A stretch of 28,082 bases of DNA from NCBI GenBank assembly GCA_964450715.1, contig CAYVFC010000107.1, forward strand, positions 1 to 28,082. The letters run 5' to 3'. The translations under genes and the position numbers were made by a program. The notes beneath the pieces are model-generated. The model worked only from the letters and a program-made list of their open reading frames with translations. It did not search any database and was not told the DNA's origin. Every line of letters begins with the position of its first letter. Within the stretch, counting starts at the first letter, position 1. The DNA is from CAYVFC01 sp964450715 (GTDB lineage Bacteria; Myxococcota_A; Polyangia; Polyangiales; JAFGIB01). This document shows, piece after piece, positions 8,664 to 17,170 of the stretch.

Positions 8664-10652
8664 ATGGGACGGCGAAAATCGAAGAAGAAGCAGGGCGAGG
8701 CGGCAGATCCGGCCGTCGCCGAGGTCAAGCGCAAGAAGAGGCCCGCCGGGGGCGGCAAGAAGAAGAAGGCGCCCGGGGCCGAGGCCGGGCCGCCTCCGGC
8801 CGCGGAGGAGAAGGCCCCGAAAAAGGATCCGGCCAAAGCCGGGCCGCCCTCTTCCAGTCAGGAAAAGACACCGGCGAGACGCCCGGCCGGGGCGGCGGCC
8901 GGGCCCCTGTCGCTGCCCCGGTGGCTGTTCGAGCTCGGCTGGGTGGGCGGCGTGGTACTGGTGCTGGCGGTCTACCTGGTCTTTAAGATGTACGCCATGC
9001 ACGCGGTGAACGGCGACGAGAACATCTACCTCTACCAGGGCAAGCTGGTATCCGAGGGGGTGACGCCCTACTCCGGCTTCGCCATGGCCCACCCGCCGCT
9101 GCAGTCCCTGTTCACCGGGCTGCTCTTCGCGATAGTCGGCTACGATTTCCTGCTCGGCCGGCTGCTACCCCCCCTCTTCTGCCTGGCAGGGGCAGCGGCG
9201 CTCGCCTTCATGGTGCGCCGGGAGCTGGGCATCATCGCCTCGGTGATAGCCACCGCTATGTACGTTCTATCCTACGAGCCCATGCGCGCCTCCGCCCACT
9301 ATACGGGCGTGAACATCACCGTGGCTCTCTCCATCTGCTCGGTGCTGGCCTACCGCCTGGGATATATACGCACCACGGCCGCCGTCTGCGTGGCCGCGGT
9401 CTTCACCCGGCTCTACGCCATCCCCGGGGTGATCATCCTGGTGCTCTACGCCCTGTTCATGGACCGCAAGCAGGCCCTGCGGCTGATCGGTTGGGGTGCG
9501 GCGCTGGGAGCGGGAGCCTTCCTGGTGGCCGGCCTGTGGACCGGTTTCGGCGACCTGGTGCAGAATACCCTGTTCTACCACGCACAGAAGACCCCCATGT
9601 CCGCCGACGAGGTCGCCAGGATGCGCAACACGGTCTTCTTCCACAACGTGGACATCGCCTTACTCTTTTTACTGGCCCAGCCCGCCTGTATCGCGGCAGT
9701 GCTGCGCCGTTTCGACGCTACCGACCGCAAGCTACCGGCCAGCGTCCGTCTGCGAACGGCCATCGAGCAGAGCGGCACCGGGCTCGTCATCCTCAGTAGC
9801 GCCATCGCCCTCTTCTTCATGATCATCCTACTGCGGCTGGACCGCGTCTGGATGTATTACTTCATTCCCTCCTTCCCCTTTGCCGCGGTGGCCGCGGGAT
9901 GGCTGCTCTCCGGCTGGATCCGCGGCGGTGTGCGGCTGGCCCGGGCGGCGCTCAAGGACGAAGAAGCCGCCCTGCCGGCGGGGGCGCTGCCCGGATCGCT
10001 GGTGCTGATAGGGTTATTTGTACTAGGTATGCTACTGGGCCCGCTGGCGGAGACCAGCCTGGGCTACTACCAGAACGCCATGAATCAGCCGCCCGAGAAA
10101 CGGATCCAGCGATACCGGTGGGAGCCGGCCGGGCTGCTCCCGGAAGCGGTCGACGACCTGGTGCGAGAGCTCTTCTGGTACGACGAGCGCACCATCGGCT
10201 CCTGGTACAACCGCTTCACCTACCTGCTCTGGCACGAGTGCCGCTACCTGGACATCGCCGAGGATGCGGCCGCGATCATCGAGCGGGAGACCTCGCCCGA
10301 GGGGGAGGTGTTCGGCGACTCGACCACTCTGCCGCTCTTCGCCCTGCTCAGCAACAGGCGGATCGCGGGCAACGAGGTCGACACCAACATTCAGCGCTAC
10401 CGCTCGGGAGCCCGGGACCCGCGCCAGATGATCTCGCTCATCGACAAGCCCTCGACCGAGATGATCGTGCTCCGCCCCCGTTACGGCGTGGCCGGCGTGG
10501 GCGAGGTAAAGCACCTGGTCAAGACCAAGTACCGCATGGTTGACAAGAAGCGCGCCTCCTACGGCGCCATGTACCAATTCTACAAGCGCAAACCCGAGCC
10601 GGTGACGAGCCTCCCGGACGAGCCGCTATTGCGTTCCGGGACCTTTCGATAG
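8664..10652 (+). CDS. Polytopic GT-C (GT39/ArnT-like) membrane glycosyltransferase
   Basis: A 662-residue integral membrane protein. The start at 8664 follows GAGGG and begins a Lys/Ala/Pro-rich cytoplasmic tail of about 80 residues. The first membrane helix is near residue 90. It is followed at once by the extracytoplasmic motif NGDENIYLYQG, the Asp/Glu pair typical of GT-C enzymes that use polyprenyl-phosphate sugars. HPPLQSLFTGLLF and about eight further hydrophobic segments come next. A soluble C-terminal domain (about residues 480-662) contains ERETSPEGEVFGDSTTLPLFALL, split by context from the membrane part. Such proteins glycosylate lipids or proteins at the periplasmic face. Acceptor and sugar cannot be read from the sequence. 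The very basic N-terminal tail is unusual for the family. Confidence 0.82.
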   Translation: MGRRKSKKKQGEAADPAVAEVKRKKRPAGGGKKKKAPGAEAGPPPAAEEKAPKKDPAKAGPPSSSQEKTPARRPAGAAAGPLSLPRWLFELGWVGGVVLVLAVYLVFKMYAMHAVNGDENIYLYQGKLVSEGVTPYSGFAMAHPPLQSLFTGLLFAIVGYDFLLGRLLPPLFCLAGAAALAFMVRRELGIIASVIATAMYVLSYEPMRASAHYTGVNITVALSICSVLAYRLGYIRTTAAVCVAAVFTRLYAIPGVIILVLYALFMDRKQALRLIGWGAALGAGAFLVAGLWTGFGDLVQNTLFYHAQKTPMSADEVARMRNTVFFHNVDIALLFLLAQPACIAAVLRRFDATDRKLPASVRLRTAIEQSGTGLVILSSAIALFFMIILLRLDRVWMYYFIPSFPFAAVAAGWLLSGWIRGGVRLARAALKDEEAALPAGALPGSLVLIGLFVLGMLLGPLAETSLGYYQNAMNQPPEKRIQRYRWEPAGLLPEAVDDLVRELFWYDERTIGSWYNRFTYLLWHECRYLDIAEDAAAIIERETSPEGEVFGDSTTLPLFALLSNRRIAGNEVDTNIQRYRSGARDPRQMISLIDKPSTEMIVLRPRYGVAGVGEVKHLVKTKYRMVDKKRASYGAMYQFYKRKPEPVTSLPDEPLLRSGTFR

Positions 10653-10767
10653 CCCCGGTGGTATCGAGACCGTGGACCGAGCATTTCGGGGCACAGCGAC
10701 CGAAGATACAAGGAGCGACGACGACTGACCCGGACGGGCAACCGGAACCCACTACCGCGATCTCTTC

Positions 10768-11475
10768 ATGAGCATCATCTACTTCATCCGTCACGGCCAG
10801 GCTTCCTTCGGCGAGGCGAATTACGATCGTCTATCCGAGCTGGGCGTGCGGCAGTCCGAGATCCTGGGCGAATACCTGCAACAGATCGGCGTCGCCTTCG
10901 ACGGGATCTTCAGCGGATCGCTGGACCGTCAGACCGCGACCGCCAGGGTGGTCCTCTCCAGGCTATCGACCGCACCCAACGGAGGCGAGCCGCGGGTATT
11001 GACCGCCTTCGACGAGTACGACACCTATTCCACCTTCATGGGCCACGTGGCCGAGATGGCGGCCCGAAATCCCGCGGTGTCGCGGGCGGTGGAGAACATG
11101 TTCTCCGATCCGGGCGCCTTCAAGGAGGCCTACCGCACCATCATGAAGAGCTGGGCGGTGCGGAGGGTCACCGACGCGCTGGGCGACAGCTGGGCCGACT
11201 TCCGGCAGCGAATCAGGTCTGGCATCGAACAGCTGCGCGCGCAGAACGGCCCTGGCAAGCGTCTGGCTGTCTTCACCTCGGGAGGCCCCATAGCCGCCAC
11301 CATGCAGCTGGCGCTCGACCTGGCGGACGAGCAGGCCATCTTCCTGCCCCGGATCGTCCGCAACTGCTCGATCTCGACCTTTCTCTACGACGAGCGGCGT
11401 TTCAGCCTCTCCTCTTTCAATTCTGTACCCCACCTGGAGCTGCGCAACGAGCCCGCTCTGATCACCCTGATCTGA
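10768..11475 (+). CDS. Histidine phosphatase superfamily (phosphoglycerate mutase-like) protein
   Basis: A 235-residue protein. Its N-terminus IIYFIRHGQASFGEANYDRLSELG carries the RHG phospho-acceptor His and the usual following Arg. The second catalytic motif, normally a His in V[ST]HGG, reads FTSGGPI here, a substitution I associate with a subset of the family; activity may therefore differ from classical mutases. The start is an ATG at 10768 with no strong Shine-Dalgarno sequence. The next gene begins 3 bp after the stop, so the two are almost certainly co-translated. The substrate is unknown. Confidence 0.85.
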   Translation: MSIIYFIRHGQASFGEANYDRLSELGVRQSEILGEYLQQIGVAFDGIFSGSLDRQTATARVVLSRLSTAPNGGEPRVLTAFDEYDTYSTFMGHVAEMAARNPAVSRAVENMFSDPGAFKEAYRTIMKSWAVRRVTDALGDSWADFRQRIRSGIEQLRAQNGPGKRLAVFTSGGPIAATMQLALDLADEQAIFLPRIVRNCSISTFLYDERRFSLSSFNSVPHLELRNEPALITLI

Positions 11476-11478
11476 CCG

Positions 11479-12540
11479 ATGGATATCGCCCCTGACAGCC
11501 CCGAGCAGGCACGACCCGGCGAGGAGATAGACGTCGCCGCCATCGAGCCCTTCATCAGAGGCGCGCTCCCCGACCTGGAGGGGCCGATCCGCATCTGGCA
11601 ATTTCCCCGCGGCTTCTCCAACCTCACCTACCTGGTCGAGGTGGGCGATCGCGAGCTGGTGCTGCGCCGCCCGCCCTTCGGGCGCAAGGCCAAGACCGCC
11701 CACGACATGGGGCGCGAGTACCGCGTGCTCTCCGCGCTCAAGCCGGTATTTCCCTACTGCCCCACCGCGCTCGCCTATACGGAGGACACCACCATCATCG
11801 GCTCTGCCTTCTATTTGATGGAGCGCGTCAAGGGGGTGATCCTGCGCCGGGATCCGCCCGGGGGATTCTCCCTTCCGCCCGAGCGGGTAGCCGAGCTCTG
11901 CCGCAACCTGGTCGACGTGCTCTGCGAGCTGCACTCGGTCGACTACAAGAAGACCGCGCTGGCTGGGAGCGGAAAGCCCGAAGGGTACGTTCGCCGGCAG
12001 GTCGAGGGGTGGAGCAAGCGCTACCGGGACGCGCGCACCCCGGACTCGCCCGACTTCGAACCGGTGATGAAGTGGTTGCGCGACAATATGCCGCTCGACA
12101 CCGACCGCCCCACCATCGTCCACAACGACTACAAGTTCGACAACCTGGTGCTCGCTGCGGAGAATCCCTTGCGGATCGTGGGCGTGCTCGACTGGGAGAT
12201 GACTACCATCGGCGATCCGCTGATGGACCTGGGCGCCTCTCTGGCCTACTGGACCGACCCGGACGACCCGGAGGACTTCAAGGAGATCCGACAACAGCCC
12301 ACGCTGCTACCGGGCATGTTGACCCGCCAGCAGGTGGTGGATCTGTACGCGGAAAAGAGCGGTCGCCGTCTGCTGCCCTTCGAGTTCTACCGCTGCTTTG
12401 GCCTCTTCCGCCTGGCGGCCATCGTACAGCAGATCTATTACCGCTATTACCACGGGCAGACGCAGAACGAAGCCTTCGCGCCCCTGGGCACCAAGGTCAC
12501 CGTCCTGCAACGCGCAGCCCGACGGGTGATCGGGGTATGA
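11479..12540 (+). CDS. Phosphotransferase (APH/ACAD10-like kinase) family protein
   Basis: A 353-residue aminoglycoside-phosphotransferase-fold kinase. The glycine-loop region reads FPRGFSNLTYLVE, and the ATP-binding Lys is replaced by Arg in ELVLRRPP, as is common in this group. The catalytic loop is IVHNDYKFDN and the metal-binding motif is VLDWEM. This branch includes the kinase domain of ACAD10 and bacterial 4-hydroxyacid kinases such as LvaA. Those phosphorylate hydroxyacyl-CoAs before an acyl-CoA dehydrogenase-like step. No dehydrogenase is seen here, so the substrate is open. The ATG lies 3 bp after the histidine phosphatase stop. Pairing of such kinases with histidine phosphatases is, from memory, common in proteobacteria. 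Confidence 0.88.
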   Translation: MDIAPDSPEQARPGEEIDVAAIEPFIRGALPDLEGPIRIWQFPRGFSNLTYLVEVGDRELVLRRPPFGRKAKTAHDMGREYRVLSALKPVFPYCPTALAYTEDTTIIGSAFYLMERVKGVILRRDPPGGFSLPPERVAELCRNLVDVLCELHSVDYKKTALAGSGKPEGYVRRQVEGWSKRYRDARTPDSPDFEPVMKWLRDNMPLDTDRPTIVHNDYKFDNLVLAAENPLRIVGVLDWEMTTIGDPLMDLGASLAYWTDPDDPEDFKEIRQQPTLLPGMLTRQQVVDLYAEKSGRRLLPFEFYRCFGLFRLAAIVQQIYYRYYHGQTQNEAFAPLGTKVTVLQRAARRVIGV

Positions 12541-12582
12541 CGCGCCATCGGGGCGGGCCTCGCGCCCTCCCGGCAGGGTAAG

Positions 12583-12617
12583 CCGTACAAGGGAGGGGGC
12601 AAGCCCCTCCCCTACGG
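12583..12617. terminator. Bidirectional GC-rich hairpin between convergent genes
   Basis: CCGTA (12583-12587) and GGGAGGGG (12591-12598) pair with CCCCTCCC (12604-12611) and TACGG (12613-12617) around a five-base GCAAG loop. There is no clear T tract on either side. It lies between the stops of the kinase gene and the PII gene and could end both transcripts. The preceding GGCGGGCCTCGCGC (12552-12565) resembles a motif at 15083 and 24174, so the region may be a dispersed intergenic repeat. Confidence 0.6.
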
Positions 12618-12628
12618 CGGTTCTAAGA

Positions 12629-12970
12629 CTACCCGATCGCCTCCCTGCCTCGTTCGCCGGTGCGGATGCGGATACATTCGTGAAGATCGGTCACGAAGAT
12701 CTTGCCGTCTCCCACCTCCCCCTCCTGGGATCCACGCACGATGGCCGCGATCGCCTTCTCCACGAACTCCTCGTTCACGGCGATCTCGATCTTGACCTTG
12801 CGCAGCAGGTTTCCCACCTCCTTTACGCCGCGGTAGATCGGAGTCACTCCCTGCTGCCTGCCGCAGCCCAGCGCGTCCACCACGGTCATGAGATAGATCT
12901 CTTCCTTGTGCAACTCGGCTTTGACCGACTCGAGCTTGTGGGGGCTGATGACGGCGATTATGTATTTCAC
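12629..12970 (-). CDS. glnK: PII nitrogen regulatory protein (GlnK/GlnB type) lacking Tyr51
   Basis: A 113-residue PII trimer subunit that senses ATP/ADP and 2-oxoglutarate and normally docks its T-loop onto AmtB. GEVGDGKIFV is the conserved C-terminal PII signature and GCGRQQGVTPIYRG is the start of the T-loop. The usual YRGxEY motif reads YRGVKE: Tyr46 is kept but the uridylylated Tyr51 is Glu. GlnD-type modification at that site is therefore impossible, and control would rest on ligand binding. The start is a GTG at 12970 in front of KYIIAVI. It follows the ammonium transporter stop by 22 bp on the same strand, the conserved amtB-glnK order; the symbol rests on that linkage. Confidence 0.93.
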   Translation of the reverse strand: MKYIIAVISPHKLESVKAELHKEEIYLMTVVDALGCGRQQGVTPIYRGVKEVGNLLRKVKIEIAVNEEFVEKAIAAIVRGSQEGEVGDGKIFVTDLHECIRIRTGERGREAIG

Positions 12971-12992
12971 GGCGCTCTATTCTTTCTATTGT

Positions 12993-14216
12993 CTATTCGA
13001 TGAGCGTGTAGCCCGCCTCGTGGTGCTGGCTCAGATCCAGGCCGATGTACTCCTCCCTGGCGTCCACCCGCAGGCCAACCAGGGCGTCGACGATCTTGAA
13101 GAGGACGAAGGTCCCGCCCGCCGAAAAGGCTATGGCCACGGCCACCGCCACCACCTGGGCCAGCAAGAGGGCGGGGTTGCCGTACAGCAGCCCGTCAGCG
13201 CCGTCCGGGTTGATACTAGTGGTGGCGAACACGCCCGTGGCCAGCGCGCCCACGATGCCGGCCACGCCGTGCACCCCGAAGACGTCCAGCGAGTCGTCGT
13301 AACCCAATCGCGGCTTGATCCGGGTTACGAAGATAAATCCGAAGACGCTACCCAGCGCGCCGATCATGAGGGAGGAGAGCGGCGTCACGTACCCGGCCGC
13401 GGGCGTGACCGCGACCAGGCCCGCCACCACTCCCGTGATCACACCGAGGGTGGTGGGCACCTTGTGCTGGATCCAGTCCAGCGCCATCCAGGTTACAGCG
13501 GCCGCCGCGGCGGCCATGTTGGTGTTGAGAAAGGCCGAGACGGTTACCGGCCCTACCGACAGCGCGCTACCGGCGTTGAAGCCGAACCACCCGAACCAGA
13601 GGAACCCGGCGCCCAGCACCGCCAGCGGCAGGTTGTGCGGCGCGTGCCCGGTCCGCGTCACCTCGCGCTTGCCGATCAGCACCGCTACCGTCAGCGCCGA
13701 GATGCCCGCCAGGATGTGGATGACGGTGCCGCCCGCAAAGTCTATCGCCCCCAGGTCGGCCAACCATCCGCCGTTCGCCCAAACCCAGTGCGCCATCGGA
13801 TCGTAGATGAAAGTGGTCCAGAGCACGGTGAAGAGGAGAAAACCGCTGAACTTGATGCGCTCGACAAACGCGCCCACGATCAAGGCCGGGGTGATCACGG
13901 CGAACATCATCTGGAAAAGCACGAAAAGCTGGTGCGGAATGGTCTGTCCGTCCAGTGGTTCCATGCCCACGTTGGCCAGCCCGAAGTGTTCGAGATTGCC
14001 GATCACCCCGCCCACGTCGGGGCCAAAGGCCAGGCTGTACCCGATCAGCATCCACTGGATGGAGACCACCGAGAGGATCATGAAGGTCTGCATCAGTACC
14101 GAGAGGATGTTCTTCTTCCTCACCAGCCCGCCGTAGAAAAAGGCGAGCGTGGGCGTCATGATCATCACCAGCGCTGTGGCAATGAGCATCCATACCGTAT
14201 CTACGTTGTTTATCAT
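12993..14216 (-). CDS. amtB: Ammonium transporter
   Basis: A 407-residue inner-membrane channel of the Amt/Mep/Rh family, about 11 helices, with no cleaved signal apparent. Diagnostic motifs are MTPTLAFFYGGLVR in helix 1, DFAGGTVIH (including the first pore His), FGWFGFNAGS, and DVFGVHGVAGIVG with the second pore His. The ATG at 14216 has AGAGG 6 nt upstream. Upstream lie a sigma-54 promoter (14277-14292) and an NtrC-like dyad (14339-14355), fitting induction under nitrogen limitation. glnK follows directly. Confidence 0.96.
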   Translation of the reverse strand: MINNVDTVWMLIATALVMIMTPTLAFFYGGLVRKKNILSVLMQTFMILSVVSIQWMLIGYSLAFGPDVGGVIGNLEHFGLANVGMEPLDGQTIPHQLFVLFQMMFAVITPALIVGAFVERIKFSGFLLFTVLWTTFIYDPMAHWVWANGGWLADLGAIDFAGGTVIHILAGISALTVAVLIGKREVTRTGHAPHNLPLAVLGAGFLWFGWFGFNAGSALSVGPVTVSAFLNTNMAAAAAAVTWMALDWIQHKVPTTLGVITGVVAGLVAVTPAAGYVTPLSSLMIGALGSVFGFIFVTRIKPRLGYDDSLDVFGVHGVAGIVGALATGVFATTSINPDGADGLLYGNPALLLAQVVAVAVAIAFSAGGTFVLFKIVDALVGLRVDAREEYIGLDLSQHHEAGYTLIE

Positions 14217-14276
14217 CGTTAGCCTCTGTGCGATTCGTCGATGCGGGCCGGTTTTCGGTCCGCCACCCCCCCGTTT

Positions 14277-14292
14277 TGCAAACCGCGTGCCG
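14277..14292 (-). promoter_or_regulatory. Sigma-54 promoter for amtB-glnK
   Basis: On the minus strand the site reads CGGCACG-CGGT-TTGCA. It matches the -24/-12 consensus TGGCACG-N4-TTGCW at all positions but the first, and the critical GG and GC are kept with correct spacing. Transcription would begin near 14266, about 50 nt before the amtB ATG. Nitrogen control of amtB-glnK by sigma-54 is a well-known arrangement. Confidence 0.75.
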
Positions 14293-14338
14293 ACCGCGGG
14301 CGATCAGCCGTAAAGGCCCGTTCTTTCAGGGATACGCG

Positions 14339-14355
14339 TGCGCCATATCGGTCCG
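14339..14355 (-). promoter_or_regulatory. NtrC-like activator site
   Basis: TGCGCC-ATATC-GGTCCG resembles the NtrC dyad TGCACC-N5-GGTGCA, with 9 of 12 half-site bases matching. It lies about 75-90 bp upstream of the predicted sigma-54 start, a suitable enhancer distance. It is a single degenerate site, so the call is tentative. Confidence 0.4.
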
Positions 14356-14453
14356 ACACTTCGTCGGTAAGGCGCCTCCCGCTCCGTTTTGCCTACAGTT
14401 TTGTCGATGAGGAGCTCGACCGAGGACAAAAATGTACCCTTCGTGCGCGTCCG

Positions 14454-14482
14454 TTGACCCGGGTACCCGCGCGCGATAGAAA
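14454..14482 (+). promoter_or_regulatory. Possible sigma-70 promoter for the carboxymuconolactone decarboxylase-like gene
   Basis: TTGACC (14454-14459) is separated by 17 bp from TAGAAA (14477-14482), resembling -35 and -10 elements. It lies about 60 bp before the ATG at 14542. The -10 match is modest. Confidence 0.35.
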
Positions 14483-14541
14483 GCTCGCACGACGTCACCC
14501 CGAATGCGTGGGGAGTGAACGAGTACTAGAGAGGCGAGGAG

Positions 14542-15081
14542 ATGCTCAGACTGAACCGACCGCGAGTGGATCCGTTACCCGAATCCGATTGGGACGAGGA
14601 GCTACGGCGCCTCTTCCTGCCCGCCGGCGGTACCATCGGCCCGGTGGGTAACATCTTCAGGACCCTGGCCCGTCATCCCAAGCTACTCAAGCGCTGGCGG
14701 GTGTTTGCCAACCACGTCCTGTTCAAGAGCACGCTCCCGCCTCGCGAACGGGAGCTGCTGATCTTGCGGGTGGGCTGGCTCTGCCAGGCGGCGTACGAGT
14801 GGCACCACCACGTCCGCATCGGCAAGCAGTCGGGGCTCACCGACGAGGAGATCGACCGTATCCGGCGGGGACCCGACGCCGAAGGATGGGACGCCTTTGA
14901 CCGGGCGCTGCTCAGGGCGGCGGACGAGCTTCACGGCGACGCGATGATCACCGACGACACCTGGAAGCTGCTGAGCGAGCGCTACGACGACGCGCAAATG
15001 CTGGACGTCATCTTTACCGTGGGCAACTACAACCTGGTCTCGATGGCTCTCAACAGCCTGGGGGTACAGATAGATCCGTAG
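14542..15081 (+). CDS. Carboxymuconolactone decarboxylase (AhpD-fold) family protein
   Basis: A 179-residue all-helical AhpD-fold protein. The core reads NIFRTLARHPKLLKRW, then LPPRERELLILRVGWLCQAAYEWHHH, with LLFTVG-like hydrophobic packing later (VIFTVGNYNLVSMALNSLG). It lacks the CxxC redox pair of true AhpD; a single Cys precedes YEWHHH, the pattern of the common 4-carboxymuconolactone decarboxylase-like subfamily of unknown substrate. The ATG at 14542 is preceded by GAGGCGAGGAG. It is divergent from amtB across a 325-bp control region. Confidence 0.88.
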   Translation: MLRLNRPRVDPLPESDWDEELRRLFLPAGGTIGPVGNIFRTLARHPKLLKRWRVFANHVLFKSTLPPRERELLILRVGWLCQAAYEWHHHVRIGKQSGLTDEEIDRIRRGPDAEGWDAFDRALLRAADELHGDAMITDDTWKLLSERYDDAQMLDVIFTVGNYNLVSMALNSLGVQIDP

Positions 15082-15082
15082 A

Positions 15083-15177
15083 GGCGGGCCTTGCGCCTAA
15101 TCAAAACCGGGACGGTCCTAGTTAACTAGTTGAACGAAACCGCGCTTCGCGCGGTCGCTATTAGGACCGGGCGCCTC
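15083..15177. repeat. Intergenic repeat cluster sharing words with 24062-24187
   Basis: GGCGGGCCTTGCGC (15083-15096) recurs exactly at 24174-24187 and with one change at 12552-12565. AAACCGGGACGGTCCTAGTT (15104-15123) is the exact reverse complement of part of the tandem repeat at 24062-24135. A short hairpin ACCGCGC-TTC-GCGCGGT follows, then TTAGGACCG, which pairs with CGGTCCTAG upstream. The rest of the gap up to the transposase remnant (15178-15430) shows no feature I can support. Confidence 0.6.
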
Positions 15178-15430
15178 GGGGGCGGAATTCAGGCGCGGAG
15201 GTGGTCTGTGCTCGAAGTCTGTTGAAATGGCGGCGTCCTCCTTGGGACGGTCGAGTTGTGGATGTCGCCGGTGGCGACGATGGCGTTGCAGATGCGATGG
15301 TCGTAGAGGGTTTTCTGGTGCGCTTGCCCTCTTATACGCGATCGTCGCATATTGAGGCGTCTCGGAGGGACATCTTCCGGGGCGAGGGGAGATGGAAATA
15401 TGAAAGAAAAGGGGCTCTTAAGCAGAATTC

Positions 15431-15834
15431 GTGGGTAGATTAATGGGGTTTTCGGGGAAGGCGCCTGTCACGGCGCTTGAAAATCGAGGTAGAACTAGAA
15501 CCGCGGGGCTCGAACTCAAGCGCCGCGCCAGGCGCCTTGAGAAAAAATGGTGCATCTCCTCTATGTGGTTTCTCGCGCGATGGGCGAAGAAACTGAGTTG
15601 GACCGAGGTTGCCAATACCTTCAATACCAGTTGGTCGACCGTTTTCCGTGCCGTGGAGATCGCCGTCATGTGGGGCCGAGCCCACGTGAATCTGGAGAAC
15701 ATCAAGTCGATCCGAATTGACGAAATATCCTGGAAAATGGGCTACAAGGACTTCCTGACCCTGGTGTACCAGTACCAGATCGACGAGGGAGTTCGCCGGT
15801 TGCTGTGGGTCGGCGAGCATCGTAGGGCGAACCG
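15431..15834 (+). pseudogene. ISL3-family transposase remnant
   Basis: From about 15540 to 15834 the translation matches the middle of ISL3-family transposases: WFLARWAKKLSWTEVA, NTSWSTVFRAVE, WGRAH, then IDEIS with the first catalytic Asp, TLVYQYQIDEG and RRLLWVGEHR. The N-terminal zinc-finger part is missing or unrecognisable, and the similarity stops abruptly after EHRRANR. The remaining catalytic residues and C-terminal half are absent. It is a truncated, inactive remnant. No terminal inverted repeats for it could be found. Confidence 0.85.
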
Positions 15835-15933
15835 GATCTGCGCCTCGGCCCATCCCCCTCCGGCACCCTCTGTGCACGGCCTGATATCCCCAATAGCAAG
15901 CGCTGTGCCCGGAGGGTTTCGTTCAACCGGAAA

Positions 15934-15965
15934 GTTACGAGCATGCGCTCCTCGACGCTCGTAAC
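15934..15965. terminator. Perfect 9-bp hairpin downstream of the transposase remnant
   Basis: GTTACGAGC (15934-15942) pairs perfectly with GCTCGTAAC (15957-15965) around a 14-nt loop. AGTTTTAA follows about 10 bases later. It may be a terminator or the edge of the old insertion sequence. The remaining gap to the BrkB gene (15966-16094) shows nothing else I can support. Confidence 0.4.
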
Positions 15966-16094
15966 CCGCTATAAGTTTTAATCCTGCATATCAACCCGAG
16001 CGGATGTAACGTCGAGAGAGAGACCGGAGTTCGTCGGACCGCGTTGCGCTTCGTCGGATGCGAACACAGTGAGGCAGGAAGGAGAGCCCGCTGA

Positions 16095-16937
16095 ATGAGA
16101 ACAGGAGACCGGCTGAGAGAAGCGATATCGGTCGCCCGGAGAGCGGCGTTGCGGTTCGACGACGAGAGGGGATTCGAGGCGGCTAGCGCACTGGCCTTCT
16201 ACAGCGTGGCCTCGCTCTTCCCGCTTCTAGTACTGCTCATCGCGAGCGCCAGCCTGGTGATCGAGGGGCAGGAGGCGAAAGCACGGGTCCTGGATACGTT
16301 ATTCGAATTCGTCCCCACCGTGTCGCAGCAGCTGATAAGTAGAAACGTCGACCAGTTGCTCGAGCAGAGGGAGGGATTCAGCGTGATGGCCGTCCTGGTC
16401 CTGATGTGGACCGCCTCGAGCATGTTCGCCGGGCTGGTCCGGAACATCAACCGGGCGTGGGCCGGCGCCGATCTACGCAACGTCGTCAAGAATCGCGTAT
16501 TCGCCCTGCTGACGGGATTCGGCCTCTTCCTGCTCATGGTTCTTCTGTTCATCAGCCAGCACGCCATCAGCATCGTCGAGAACATGCGCTGGGCGTCCAA
16601 CCCCCTCGTCACCTTCCTGTTCCCTTCCTCCCGCTTCCTGATCTACCTGTACGGGTTCCTGGCCCTGCTCGTGCTCTACAGGGTGGTTCCGACCCCGCCG
16701 GTGAAGTGGCGCCACGCCGCCGTCGGTGCCATCGCCAGCGCCAGCGCGGCCGAGATCGCGACGGAGATATACGGGGTCTACCTGTCGAACCGTCTCGAGC
16801 AGTACAGCCTCATCTACGGATCGCTGGCGACCGTTCTCGGCTTTATGTTCTGGACCTACGCCGTTCACCTGAGCGTGCTACTCGGCGCCCACCTAAGCGC
16901 GCAGGCAGCCAGACGGCATACGAGAGGTCAGAAATAG
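16095..16937 (+). CDS. YihY/BrkB-family inner-membrane protein
   Basis: A 280-residue polytopic membrane protein with about six hydrophobic segments. Family landmarks are ALAFYSVASLFPLLVLLIA in the first helix, WTASSMFAGLVRNINRAWAG, and near the C-terminus IYGSLATVLGFMFWTYAVHLSVLLGAHL. The family was once annotated as ribonuclease BN or BrkB virulence factor; its real function is unsettled, possibly transport. AGGAAGGAGAG precedes the ATG at 16095. Its 3' end overlaps the convergent YkvA-like gene by 10 bp, so the two transcripts are antisense at their ends. Confidence 0.9.
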   Translation: MRTGDRLREAISVARRAALRFDDERGFEAASALAFYSVASLFPLLVLLIASASLVIEGQEAKARVLDTLFEFVPTVSQQLISRNVDQLLEQREGFSVMAVLVLMWTASSMFAGLVRNINRAWAGADLRNVVKNRVFALLTGFGLFLLMVLLFISQHAISIVENMRWASNPLVTFLFPSSRFLIYLYGFLALLVLYRVVPTPPVKWRHAAVGAIASASAAEIATEIYGVYLSNRLEQYSLIYGSLATVLGFMFWTYAVHLSVLLGAHLSAQAARRHTRGQK

Positions 16938-17170
16938 TCAGCCGGGTCGTAGTCCTTGAAGCGGCAATACGCCTCGAGATCGCGTCGGATGAAACGCATG
17001 GCCAGCGCGAGGACGGCGATGTCGTCGATTGCGCCCACCACGGGGATGACGTCGGGAAACACGTCGCTCGGGCTTACCGAGTACAGCAACGCGGCAGCGG
17101 CTATCGCCACCGTGCGCCAGGACACGGCCCGGTAGGCACCCGAGCTGAAATCGTCGATGAGCTCTAGCAC
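16928..17170 (-). CDS. YkvA-like (DUF1232) small membrane protein
   Basis: An 80-residue protein with the DUF1232 core LLYSVSPSDVFPDVIPVVGAIDDIAVL, which predicts one or two membrane-dipping helices. Function in this family is unknown. The GTG at 17170 is the likely start; no clear Shine-Dalgarno sequence is visible. It converges on and overlaps the BrkB-family gene. Upstream of it lies the sigma-54 control region of the operon that runs the other way. Confidence 0.8.
   Translation of the reverse strand: MLELIDDFSSGAYRAVSWRTVAIAAAALLYSVSPSDVFPDVIPVVGAIDDIAVLALAMRFIRRDLEAYCRFKDYDPADYF

Noticed and set aside
12906..14222. Long plus-strand open frame of about 438 codons opposite amtB and glnK
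   Set aside because: It is exactly antisense to two well-conserved genes, has a His/Arg/Gly-rich shadow composition and matches no family.
15201..15443. N-terminal part of the ISL3 transposase upstream of the remnant
   Set aside because: No frame shows the paired zinc-finger cysteines or other N-terminal landmarks of the family.
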